Part shown: one piece after another, positions 49,574 to 57,407 of the stretch
How positions within the stretch are numbered: position 1 is the stretch's first letter
Layout of the letters: every line of letters begins with the position of its first letter
Notes under the pieces: model-generated
What the model was told of the DNA's origin: nothing
Database searches by the model: none
What the model saw: the letters and a program-made list of their open reading frames with translations, nothing else
Assembly: GCA_963735045.1 (NCBI GenBank)
Contig: CAVTIZ010000003.1
Location: 1,612,001-1,676,000, forward strand
Length of the DNA stretch: 64,000 nucleotides
Direction: 5' to 3'
Source: Salsipaludibacter sp963735045
Lineage (GTDB): Bacteria > Actinomycetota > Nitriliruptoria > Nitriliruptorales > Nitriliruptoraceae
Position numbers and translations under genes: made by a program

Positions 49574-50068
49574 ATGGCAACGCCCACCAAGTCCTTCCCC
49601 GTCTCGTGGGACCAGTTCCACCGTGACGCGCGCGCCCTGGCGTGGCGACTGGCCGGCCTGGACCGGACGTGGCGGGCGATCGTGACCATCACGCGCGGCG
49701 GCCTGGTCCCGGCGGCGGTCATCTCCCGCGAACTCGAGATCCGGGTGGTCGAGACCGTCGGGGTGGCCTCCTACCACGACTACGACGAGCAGGGCGAGAT
49801 CCGGGTCCTCAAGGAGGTCGCACCGTCGCTGGCCGCCGACCGGGGCGCCGACGTGCTGCTCCTGGACGACCTGGTCGACACCGGCGCGACCGCCCAGGTC
49901 GTGCGGGACATGCTCCCGGATGCCCACTTCGCCACGGTCTACGCCAAGCCCCAGGGTCGGCCGCTGGTCGACACCTACATCACCGAGGTCAGCCAGGACA
50001 CCTGGATCTACTTCCCGTGGGACCTCGGCATGACCTTCCAGGAACCGATCGTGGGGCCGAGGGGCTGA
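49574..50068 (+). CDS. gpt: xanthine-guanine phosphoribosyltransferase
   Basis: Purine salvage: transfers the phosphoribosyl group of PRPP to guanine or xanthine. 164 residues. It matches the E. coli Gpt layout: VSWDQFHRDARALAWRL, IVTITRGGLVPAAVISRELEIRVVETV, VLLLDDLVDTGATAQVVRDML (PRPP motif), ATVYAKPQGRPLVDTYITEV and QDTWIYFPWDLG. Gpt of this type is usual in Proteobacteria; most actinobacteria rely on Hpt, so transfer is possible. ATG 49574 with GAGGAG. Confidence 0.9.
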   Translation: MATPTKSFPVSWDQFHRDARALAWRLAGLDRTWRAIVTITRGGLVPAAVISRELEIRVVETVGVASYHDYDEQGEIRVLKEVAPSLAADRGADVLLLDDLVDTGATAQVVRDMLPDAHFATVYAKPQGRPLVDTYITEVSQDTWIYFPWDLGMTFQEPIVGPRG

Positions 50069-50122
50069 ACGACACCGCCTGCCTCCCGCCCCACCACCCT
50101 CCCCCGACGCCAGGACCCGCCC

Positions 50123-50623
50123 GTGCGCACCGGCCACATCGCCCAGCTCCGCGACCACATCGGCACCGACCTGCTGCTCCAGCCGGCCGTGTCGGCCTGC
50201 ATCCTCGACGACCGGCGCCGTCCGCTGCTCGCCCTGCACGCCAACGACGACGCATGGAGCTTCCCCGGCGGCGCCGTCGAGCCGCTGGAACGGCCGTCGG
50301 ACGCCGTGGTGCGCGAGGTCCGCGAGGAACTGGGGGTGGCGGTGACGCCACTGGCGGTCGTGGCCGTGACCGGCGGGCCGACCTTCACCATCGACTACCC
50401 CAACGGTGACCGCACCAACTACGTCGGCACGATGTTCCACTGCACGATCGACGGGGGCACGCCGGAGCCCGACGGCGAGGAGCTGCTGGCGGTGCGCCAC
50501 GTCACCCGCGCCGAGGCGGAGGCACTTCCGCTCAACGGCTGGATGGACGAGGCCCTCCCGATGGTGTTCGACTGGCTCGCCGATGGCGTGACCCGCTTCT
50601 CGCCCGCGACGGACCGGGCATGA
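50123..50623 (+). CDS. NUDIX hydrolase
   Basis: 166 residues with a complete NUDIX box, GGAVEPLERPSDAVVREVREELGV (GX5EX7REVXEEXGV). N-terminal part HIAQLRDHIGTDLLLQPAVSACILDD resembles ADP-ribose/ (d)NTP-type NUDIX proteins of actinobacteria. GTG 50123. It overlaps the next gene by ATGA. Substrate cannot be told. Confidence 0.88.
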   Translation: MRTGHIAQLRDHIGTDLLLQPAVSACILDDRRRPLLALHANDDAWSFPGGAVEPLERPSDAVVREVREELGVAVTPLAVVAVTGGPTFTIDYPNGDRTNYVGTMFHCTIDGGTPEPDGEELLAVRHVTRAEAEALPLNGWMDEALPMVFDWLADGVTRFSPATDRA

Positions 50624-51918
50624 CGCCCGGCGACCGAACCCGCCCGGACACCTCCGGACGCGACCACGACGTGGTGGTGCACGGGGCGACCGGGTTCGTC
50701 GGCGCCCTGACGGCGTCGTACCTGCGCGACGCGGCCCCACCCGGGCTGCGCATCGCGTTGTCCGGACGCGACCGCGGACGGCTCCGAGCCGCGCGTGCCG
50801 ACCTCGGCGCGGGCGCCGAGGACTGGCCCCTGCTGGTGGTCGACGCCGGCGATCCCGACGACATGGCGCGCCTGGCGACGTCGACCCGGGTCGTGGCGAC
50901 CACCGTCGGGCCCTACCGCCGTCTCGGCCTGCCCCTGGTGGAGGCCTGCGCACGCGCCGGGACCCACTACGCCGACCTCACCGGCGAGGTCCCGTTCATG
51001 CGTGACTCGATCGACGCCGCCCACGACGTCGCGGCCGCCTCCGGCGCACGCATCGTGCACGCCTGCGGGTTCGACTCGGTGCCGTCGGACCTGTCGGTGC
51101 TGCTGCTGGCCACCCGGGCCGACGACGACGACCTCGGCGAACTCGTCGACACGACGTTGGTCCTGCGGGCCGCGCGAGGTGGGATCAGCGGCGGGACGAT
51201 CGACTCGGCGCGCGGGGTCGTCGACGAGGTGCTGGCCGACCCGGCCGCCCGCCGCCTGGTGGCCGACCCGTACGCGCTCAGCCCGGATCGGGATGCCGAG
51301 CCGGATCGCGATCCGGGTCGCGCACCCGGTCGGGACCGCGACGTGGTCGGGATCGCCCACGACCCCCGGCTGGGCGGCTGGCTGGCCCCGTTCCCGATGG
51401 CCACCGCCAACACCCGGGTGGTCCGCCGCTCCAACGCCCTGCTCGACCATGCCTGGGGCCGCGACCTCGCCCACCGCGAACTGGTCGCCACCGGCGGCCT
51501 GCCGCTGGGACCCCTGCTGGCCGGCGGCATGCTGCTGGGGATGGGGGCACTGCTCGCCGGCCTGGCCTTCCCACCGACACGCGCCCTGCTGGACCGCATG
51601 CTGCCCGACCCGGGGCAGGGGCCGGGACCGGCGGCCCGCGACGGGGGGTTCTTCCGCATCGACACCCACGCCCTGACCACCCGTGGCCATCGCCTGCACG
51701 TCGAGGTGCGCGTGCCGGGCGACCCCGGCTACGGCGCGACGAAGGTGATGCTGGGCGAGGCGGCACTGGCCCTGGCCGGCGACCCGGCCCTCCTGCCCGA
51801 CCGCGCCGGCGTCCTGACACCAGCCACGGGGCTGGGATCGGCCCTGGTCGACCGCCTGCGCGCCGCCGGCCACGACTACCGGGTGGTCGTCGACGACGGG
51901 CCGGTCGGATCGGGATGA
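50620..51918 (+). CDS. saccharopine dehydrogenase-like (trans-acting enoyl reductase family) protein
   Basis: 432 residues. Rossmann start VVVHGATGFVGALTASYL, then RIALSGRDRGRL, TTVGPYRRLGLPLVEACARAGTHYADLTGEVPFMRD and VHACGFDSVPSDLSVLLLA, the hallmark of the family that includes mycobacterial trans-acting enoyl reductases. A membrane-like helix (LLAGGMLLGMGALLAGLAFP) lies at about residue 300. An Asp/Arg/Pro insertion (DRDAEPDRDPGRAPGRDRD) reflects DNA repeats near 51285-51345. Probably acts on a lipid substrate. Confidence 0.85.
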   Translation: MTPGDRTRPDTSGRDHDVVVHGATGFVGALTASYLRDAAPPGLRIALSGRDRGRLRAARADLGAGAEDWPLLVVDAGDPDDMARLATSTRVVATTVGPYRRLGLPLVEACARAGTHYADLTGEVPFMRDSIDAAHDVAAASGARIVHACGFDSVPSDLSVLLLATRADDDDLGELVDTTLVLRAARGGISGGTIDSARGVVDEVLADPAARRLVADPYALSPDRDAEPDRDPGRAPGRDRDVVGIAHDPRLGGWLAPFPMATANTRVVRRSNALLDHAWGRDLAHRELVATGGLPLGPLLAGGMLLGMGALLAGLAFPPTRALLDRMLPDPGQGPGPAARDGGFFRIDTHALTTRGHRLHVEVRVPGDPGYGATKVMLGEAALALAGDPALLPDRAGVLTPATGLGSALVDRLRAAGHDYRVVVDDGPVGSG

Positions 51919-51949
51919 CCGCCACACCGCGACGACCCACGGGGTCGGG

Positions 51950-53257
51950 TCAGGCCGGGCGGGTCCAGGTCCACTGCTGCACGTCGATGCGCCCGATCTC
52001 GAAGCCGGCCTGGCAGTAGCCCAGGTAGTAGTGCCACATCCGTCGGAAGCGGTCGTCGAAGCCCAGGTCGCGGAGCTCGTCGAACACCGCGTCGAAGGCC
52101 TCCCACCACGTGGCCAGCGTGGTGGCGTAGGAGCCACCGAACGCCACGACGTCGTCGACGCGCAACCCGGCGTCCGCCGACAGCCCGCGGACCACCGCCG
52201 GGGACGGGAGTCGGCCACCGGGGAAGATCCAGGTCGTGATGAAGTCCTCGCGGCGGGCATAGGTCTCGAACAGGTCGTCGGCGATCATGATGACCTGGTA
52301 GGCCGCGCGACCCCCCGGCCGCAGGGCACGGCGGGTGACGGTGAACAGTTCGGCCCAACGGGGTTGCGGGATGGACTCGATCATCTCGATCGAGACCACG
52401 GCGTCGAAGGTCCCCTCCCCCAGCTCCTGGGGGATCCGTGCGAAGTCGAGCAACCGGAGGTCGGCGTACTCGCCCAGCCCGGCCTCGGCCAGCCGCTTGG
52501 CGGCGAAGTCGAGCTGTTCGCGGGCGATGGTCACGCCGGTGACGTGCACCCCGCGGCGTGCGGCCACCTCGGCCAGGCCGCCCCACCCGAACCCGATCTC
52601 GAGCACGCGGTCCCCCGCCGACACCCCCACCTGGTCCAGGATTCGTTCGTACTTGACCTCCTGCGCGGCCGTCAGGTCCCCACGCGAGACCCGGGACGCC
52701 GACCGGACGAGCTCGCCCGTGCCGGCATCGGTGTCCGGGGTGCCGGTGGCGGCGACCGTGGCGTCGACCCCGGTGGCCCAGGGTCTCGCCGACCCGGGAC
52801 CGACGGGCACCGGCTCGTCGAACAGCCCGGAGGAGTAGGTGACGGTGTCGTCCAGCCACGCCGTGTAGAAGTCGTTGCCGAGGTTGTAGTGGTCGGCCAT
52901 CGTCCCGACGGCCCCGTCGGCCCCGAGCCGGTCCGTGACGGCACCGAACACCCGCCCGGCGGCGGCCTGGAGGCGCTGGCCGCGTTCGGACCGGACCCGG
53001 CGGTCGACACTCGCCGCAAGGATGCGCAGGGTCGACGGGAGGTCGTCGGCCTCCCAGCCGCCGGCGACGAACGACGCACCCAGCGCCGAGGCGCCACCGG
53101 TGAGCACGGTCCGGCCGAGGTGGGCGTCGTGCACGTCGACACGCACGGCCGGTCCGGGCCGTGGTCCGTGGTGGACCTCGCGGCGGCCGTCGGGGGTGGA
53201 CAGGTCGATCGACCCGGCCACGATCCGACTGGCCAGCAGGTGCAGCAGCCGGCTCAT
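51950..53257 (-). CDS. cfa: cyclopropane-fatty-acyl-phospholipid synthase family methyltransferase
   Basis: SAM-dependent methyltransferase acting on double bonds of membrane phospholipid acyl chains. 435 residues: MADHYNLGNDFYTAWLDDTVTYSSGLF, an unusual Gly/Ala/Thr-rich insertion of about 50 residues, AAQEVKYERILDQVGVSAGDRVLEIGFGWGGLAEVAA (SAM motif), VTGVTIAREQLDFA, VVSIEMIES, WIFPGGRLPS and the C-terminal WWEAF...RMWHYYLGYCQAGF. Third in an ATGA-overlapped operon with DUF1365 and an FAD oxidase. Product could be a cyclopropane, methyl-branched or related acyl chain. Confidence 0.9.
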   Translation of the reverse strand: MSRLLHLLASRIVAGSIDLSTPDGRREVHHGPRPGPAVRVDVHDAHLGRTVLTGGASALGASFVAGGWEADDLPSTLRILAASVDRRVRSERGQRLQAAAGRVFGAVTDRLGADGAVGTMADHYNLGNDFYTAWLDDTVTYSSGLFDEPVPVGPGSARPWATGVDATVAATGTPDTDAGTGELVRSASRVSRGDLTAAQEVKYERILDQVGVSAGDRVLEIGFGWGGLAEVAARRGVHVTGVTIAREQLDFAAKRLAEAGLGEYADLRLLDFARIPQELGEGTFDAVVSIEMIESIPQPRWAELFTVTRRALRPGGRAAYQVIMIADDLFETYARREDFITTWIFPGGRLPSPAVVRGLSADAGLRVDDVVAFGGSYATTLATWWEAFDAVFDELRDLGFDDRFRRMWHYYLGYCQAGFEIGRIDVQQWTWTRPA

Positions 53258-54237
53258 GAGACCACCTCCAGCTCGGTGTGGTGTCGGTCCTCCGCCGCGT
53301 TCGCGTCAGATCGGTCGTGGGCCGCCACGGGACAGGCAGGGGTGACGGGTGGATCGCCGGCCGGTGGGACCGGATGGTAGGTGGCGCCCTTGGCCCACAA
53401 CGCACCGGCATGGAGGTGGATGCCGGCCAGCACCGCCTGCGGCAGCAGCGGGTGGCGCAGCATCTCGCGCCACAGGCCGCCGGTGGTCAGGTCGCGGCGT
53501 CGGCCCGCGAACGACGCCACGAAGTCGTGGCCGTCGCCGGGTCGGTAGGTGACCCCGAGGGCGGCCCGGTCATCGGGCACCCGCACGGTGAAGTCGTAGG
53601 TCCCCGACACGTCGAAGAAGGGCGACACGTGGAAGGCCTTGTCGGCGCGGTGGCGCAGGATCGTGGCCCCGGTGGTGCGCACGGCCCCGCGGAGGGGGTC
53701 GCCGACCACGTAGGCGTGGCGCTGGCCGAAGGTGTTGCGGACCTCGTGGACGACGGCCGTCAGTCGATCGTGCGGGTCGTGGAGGAACCACACGCTGATC
53801 GGGTCGAAGGCGTGCCCGAGCACCCGTGGCATGCACAGGATCCGCACGGCGCCGGACACGTCCAGTCCGGGGTCCGCCGTGGCGACGACCTCCCGGACCC
53901 AGGAACGCAGGTCGTCGGGGGAGGTGTCGCGCCCGGCCGGTCCGTGGTCGCGGGACCGGAAGGACACGGGGGCGGCCCGGTCCACGCCGAAGCCGGCGAC
54001 CTCGCGGTCCAACGACGCCAGTTCGCCCAGGTCGAACAGGGCCAGCACGACGCCCTGGCGCAGGTCGTGGTCGACCGGGCCGCGGCGACGGTGCACGACG
54101 GTGCCCGGGTACAGGGCCGACCGGCGCGCGGGACGGGTCCCGGGCGTGGTCGCCGGGCCGTCCACGGGGCGGGGCACGGGCCCGTCCACTGGGCGGGTCA
54201 CGGGGCCGGTCATGGGGCCGGTCATGGGGGTGGTCAT
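53254..54237 (-). CDS. DUF1365 family protein
   Basis: 327 residues. A repetitive N-terminus (MTTPMTGPMTGPVTRPVDGP...) comes from 12-24 base DNA repeats at 54170-54237. The domain itself starts ALYPGTVVHRRRGPVDHDLRQGVVLALFDLGEL and contains ILCMPRVLGHAFDPISVWFLHD and VVHEVRNTFGQRHAYVVG, the highly conserved DUF1365 blocks, and AFHVSPFFDVSGTYDF. DUF1365 is nearly always beside a CFA synthase and a flavin amine oxidase, as here; the activity is undetermined. Confidence 0.9.
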   Translation of the reverse strand: MTTPMTGPMTGPVTRPVDGPVPRPVDGPATTPGTRPARRSALYPGTVVHRRRGPVDHDLRQGVVLALFDLGELASLDREVAGFGVDRAAPVSFRSRDHGPAGRDTSPDDLRSWVREVVATADPGLDVSGAVRILCMPRVLGHAFDPISVWFLHDPHDRLTAVVHEVRNTFGQRHAYVVGDPLRGAVRTTGATILRHRADKAFHVSPFFDVSGTYDFTVRVPDDRAALGVTYRPGDGHDFVASFAGRRRDLTTGGLWREMLRHPLLPQAVLAGIHLHAGALWAKGATYHPVPPAGDPPVTPACPVAAHDRSDANAAEDRHHTELEVVS

Positions 54238-55496
54238 GGGGCCACCACCGCGGCCGCGGGGCGTCCCGCTCGTCTCGGTGGGCCCTCGGCGTCGGCGATC
54301 GCGGCCCCCACGGCCAGGCCCGACTCCAGTCCGTCCTCGTGGAACCCGAAGCCCGTCCAGGCACCGCAGAACCACGCATGGCCGACGCCCTGGATGGTGT
54401 GCAGCCGCGGCTGGGCAGCCACGGCCTCCGGGGTCAGCAGCGGATGGCGGAAGTCGCGGGTCGTGATCGTGCCGGCGAGGGGACGCGACGGGTTCAGGGT
54501 CACGAACAGGTCGGTGTCGGTGGCCAGGGGCTGGAGGTTGTTCATCCAGTACGTCACGGCGACGTCCTGGCCGGCGACGACGTTCCATGACGCCCACAGT
54601 GACCGATCGGCGGGCATCACGGACGGGTCCCGATGCAGGACGGCGCGGTTGTCGCTGAACGAGAAGGCGCCGAGCAGGTCGTGCTGGTGGGCGCTGGCAG
54701 CGTCTGCCAGCAACCACCGGGCGGTGTCGGCCGGGGTGGCCAGGACCACGTCGTCGGCGTGCACGCGCTCGCGGTCGCGCTGGCCACCGTCGACCTCCAC
54801 GACCCAGCCGTCACCCTCCCGGGCCAGGCCGGTGACCACCGAGTCGTGGCGGACGGTCCCGGCCAGGCGGTCGACCATGGCCTCGACGTAGTGGCGCGAG
54901 CCGCCCTGCACGGTGCGCCACTGGGGGCGGTCGACGAGGTCGAACAGGCGGTGCTGGTCGAAGAAGGTCACGACGCTGGCCAGCGGCATGCGCTCGACGT
55001 CGGCCCCCGGCGAGGACCAGATGGCCGACACCATCGGGATGACGTAGTCGTCGACCACCGCGTCGCCGAGCACGGCACGCGACGACCCGACCGTGGCACC
55101 GCGGTCGGCCAGGGCACGCGAGCGGCGGCCCAGGGCCAGGATGCCGACCAGGCGCTGCCACGACCGCCGTGACCGCCACCGCCCGGAACCGAGCAGGCCC
55201 GCGGCGCTGCCCTCGAAGTCCCCGGTCGGGGCCTGCACGGACAGGCTCATGTCACTGGGGGCGATCGCGACGTCCAGGCGGTCCAGGAGGTCGATGAACT
55301 CGGGGTAGGTGTCATCGTTGAAGACGATGAACCCGAGGTCGACGTCGACGTCGAGGTCGGCGACGTGGTGGGTCACGGCGTTGCCGCCCACGTGGTCGCC
55401 GGCGTCGAGGACCAGGAGGTCGGGGTCGTCCCGAAGGGCCCAGGCGGCCCCGAGGCCGGCAATGCCGGCACCGATCACGACGGTGGTTGCCTTCAC
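54234..55496 (-). CDS. FAD-dependent amine oxidase-like protein of the CFA operon
   Basis: 420 residues. N-terminal FAD motif VVIGAGIAGLGAAWAL...LVLDAGDHVGGNAVTH; DLGFIVFNDDTYPEFIDLLDRL, SDMSLSVQ, AIWSSP and the C-terminal FAD contact HAWFCGAWTGFGFHEDGLESGLAVG are typical of the proteins annotated as cyclopropane fatty acid-linked flavin amine oxidases. First gene of a three-gene operon. GTG 55496 is taken as start; GTG 55502 is two codons earlier. Presumably modifies an acyl chain before or after methylation. Confidence 0.88.
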   Translation of the reverse strand: MKATTVVIGAGIAGLGAAWALRDDPDLLVLDAGDHVGGNAVTHHVADLDVDVDLGFIVFNDDTYPEFIDLLDRLDVAIAPSDMSLSVQAPTGDFEGSAAGLLGSGRWRSRRSWQRLVGILALGRRSRALADRGATVGSSRAVLGDAVVDDYVIPMVSAIWSSPGADVERMPLASVVTFFDQHRLFDLVDRPQWRTVQGGSRHYVEAMVDRLAGTVRHDSVVTGLAREGDGWVVEVDGGQRDRERVHADDVVLATPADTARWLLADAASAHQHDLLGAFSFSDNRAVLHRDPSVMPADRSLWASWNVVAGQDVAVTYWMNNLQPLATDTDLFVTLNPSRPLAGTITTRDFRHPLLTPEAVAAQPRLHTIQGVGHAWFCGAWTGFGFHEDGLESGLAVGAAIADAEGPPRRAGRPAAAVVAP

Positions 55497-55654
55497 GTGC
55501 ACGCTTCCCGATGGGGGTTGGGGACAGCCAGGCTCCGACGCAGCCCAGACGGTAGCCATTCGAGGCCGACCGGTCGGACGGATTGGCCCCGGTGGACGGA
55601 CGGGTGGGGGTCGGGCCGGGATCGGGACCGGACCGTGGGGGCCTCGGGGGCACG

Positions 55655-55660
55655 TACGAT
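55655..55660 (+). promoter_or_regulatory. candidate -10 box (TACGAT) for lipB
   Basis: TACGAT lies 36 bases ahead of the lipB ATG. The same hexamer precedes lipA (57369-57374) at 33 bases from its start, so the two lipoylation genes may share a promoter type. Confidence 0.4.
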
Positions 55661-55696
55661 CGCGCCCTGCCCACCCGCCTCGAGGAGTCCCGTCGC

Positions 55697-56455
55697 ATGT
55701 CCGCCCGCGGTGGTCCCACCACCACCCTGCGCCGCTCGACCGCGCCGGTCCGGGTCGTGTGGGCGGGTCGGGTCGACTACCGGCAGGCGTGGGCCTGGCA
55801 GCGCCACCTGGTCGCGCGTCGCGGCGACGCCGGCGACGACGGCCGGGACGTGCTCCTCGTGGTCGAGCACCCGCCCACCTACACGTTGGGGACCCGGGCG
55901 GACCCGGCCAACGTCCTGCTCGACGACGACGCGCTGGCCCGGGCCGGGATCGACCTGGTGCCCATCGATCGTGGCGGCGACGTCACCTACCACGGACCCG
56001 GTCAGGTCGTGGGCTACCCGATCCTGCAACTGTCGGGGCCACGCGTGGTCGACCACGTCCGTGCACTCGAGGAACTCAACCTGCGGATGCTCGCGGGCCA
56101 CGACATCGACGCCCGACGCGTCGACGGGCTCACCGGGGTGTGGACCGACCACGGCAAGGTGACCGCGATCGGCGTCCGGGTCAGCGCACGCCGCGTCACC
56201 CAGCACGGCTGGGCGACCAACGTCACCACGGACCTGGCAGACTTCGCCGGGATCGTCCCGTGCGGCATCGACGATCGCCCGGTCACGTCGATGGCGGCAC
56301 TGGGCGCCGACACCACCGTCGAGGCGGTCGTCGCCGACAGCGTGGCCGCCTTCACCGAGGTGTTCGGCTGCGACGTCGAGGAGGCCACGACGGCCGCACT
56401 CGGCCTGGACGACCTTCCCCCGGTCACCACCGACCGTCCCGGCCGCGTCGCCTGA
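55697..56455 (+). CDS. lipB: lipoyl(octanoyl) transferase
   Basis: Moves octanoyl from acyl carrier protein to lipoyl-domain lysines. 252 residues: VVWAGRVDYRQAWAWQRHLV, LLVVEHPPTYTLGTRAD, IDRGGDVTYHGPGQVVGYPIL, the catalytic Lys in DHGKVTAIGVRVSARRVTQHG and catalytic Cys in GIVPCGIDDRPVTS. Start ATG 55697 with GAGGAG. Its substrates are likely the lipoyl domains encoded at 41000 and 42933. The stop lies in an 18-bp tandem array. Confidence 0.94.
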   Translation: MSARGGPTTTLRRSTAPVRVVWAGRVDYRQAWAWQRHLVARRGDAGDDGRDVLLVVEHPPTYTLGTRADPANVLLDDDALARAGIDLVPIDRGGDVTYHGPGQVVGYPILQLSGPRVVDHVRALEELNLRMLAGHDIDARRVDGLTGVWTDHGKVTAIGVRVSARRVTQHGWATNVTTDLADFAGIVPCGIDDRPVTSMAALGADTTVEAVVADSVAAFTEVFGCDVEEATTAALGLDDLPPVTTDRPGRVA

Positions 56456-56527
56456 CCCGGTCGCGTCGCCTGACCCGGTCGCGTCGCCTGACCCGGTCGC
56501 GTCGCCTGACCCGGTCGCGTCGCCTGG
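56441..56527. repeat. 18-bp tandem array carrying the lipB stop codon
   Basis: Units of GGTCGCGTCGCCTGACCC at 56441 (first base variant), 56459, 56477, 56495 and a partial one at 56513. Each complete unit has TGA in the lipB reading frame because 18 is a multiple of three, giving four successive in-frame stops. Confidence 0.85.
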
Positions 56528-56571
56528 GGGCCGGCCGGCGCCCTGCCGTGCGGACGGTCACCCCGCGAGGG

Positions 56572-57303
56572 TCAGCCGAAACGACGAAGGGCGGCGTCGG
56601 GAACCAGCGGGAGGACCACCCGGGCCAGGAACCCCCACCACCGCGGCACCCACGCCTGGTCCACCCGGGCGTCCATGGCGGCGACGAGTTGGGCGACGGC
56701 CGGGCGGGCGGCGACCTTGAGTGGCGACCGCACCCCGGCGGTCATCTCGGTGTCGACGTAGCCCGGCAGCACGATCGTGACGTCGATCGGGGATCCGGCG
56801 AGGTCGGCCTGCAGCGCCCGGCCGAGATGGCGCAGGGCCGCCTTGCTGGTCGAGTAGGCCACCGAACCCGGCAGCGGCCGCACCGCTGCCACCGACGACA
56901 CCAGCACCAGGTGGCCACGACCCCGGGCCCGGAAGTGCTCCAGCGCCGACTCGCACTGGGCCAGCGCGCCGAGCAGGTTGACGTCGAGCACGTGGGCGTT
57001 GCGCTCGGGATGGCCCGTTCCCACGGGGGCACCACCACCGGTGCCGGCGTTGACGACCACGACGTCGAGTCCGCCGTGGGCCGCCACCGCCGCGGCCATC
57101 GTGGTCGCCACCGCCGTGGCGTCCGTGACGTCCAGGAGGTGGGTCGTGACCCGAACGTCCTGCGGGCGAAGTTCGTCGGCGAGGGCGTCCAGGCGGTCGA
57201 GGCGACGGGCCGCCAGTGCGAGGTCGTCGCCCCGCGCGGCGAGCTGGCGGGCCAGCTCGGCGCCGATGCCCGAGCTGGCACCGGAGATGAAGGTGGTGGC
57301 CAT
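56572..57303 (-). CDS. short-chain dehydrogenase/reductase
   Basis: 243 residues, classical SDR: TFISGASSGIGAELARQLAARG (nucleotide loop), LDVTDATAVATT, VVNAGTGGG, SSVAAVRPLPGSVAYSTSKAALRHLGRAL (Ser-Tyr-Lys) and PGYVDTEM. The C-terminus has an amphipathic helix (WWGFLARVVLPLVPDAALRRFG) as in membrane-associated lipid reductases. TAGCGT (57316-57311) ends seven bases before ATG with no ribosome site, so leaderless. It sits antisense between lipB and lipA and near the CFA operon. Confidence 0.9.
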   Translation of the reverse strand: MATTFISGASSGIGAELARQLAARGDDLALAARRLDRLDALADELRPQDVRVTTHLLDVTDATAVATTMAAAVAAHGGLDVVVVNAGTGGGAPVGTGHPERNAHVLDVNLLGALAQCESALEHFRARGRGHLVLVSSVAAVRPLPGSVAYSTSKAALRHLGRALQADLAGSPIDVTIVLPGYVDTEMTAGVRSPLKVAARPAVAQLVAAMDARVDQAWVPRWWGFLARVVLPLVPDAALRRFG

Positions 57304-57368
57304 GGATGCGACGCTACTCGGCGGCTCGCACTGCCCGTCCGCCACACGGGCGCGAGGTCCACCACGGA

Positions 57369-57374
57369 TACGAT
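57369..57374 (+). promoter_or_regulatory. candidate -10 box (TACGAT) for lipA
   Basis: TACGAT 33 bases before the lipA GTG, with the same sequence as at lipB. It overlaps the upstream region of the divergent SDR gene. Confidence 0.4.
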
Positions 57375-57407
57375 CGGCGGTGTCCGCCCATCGACGAGGA
57401 GCCATCC

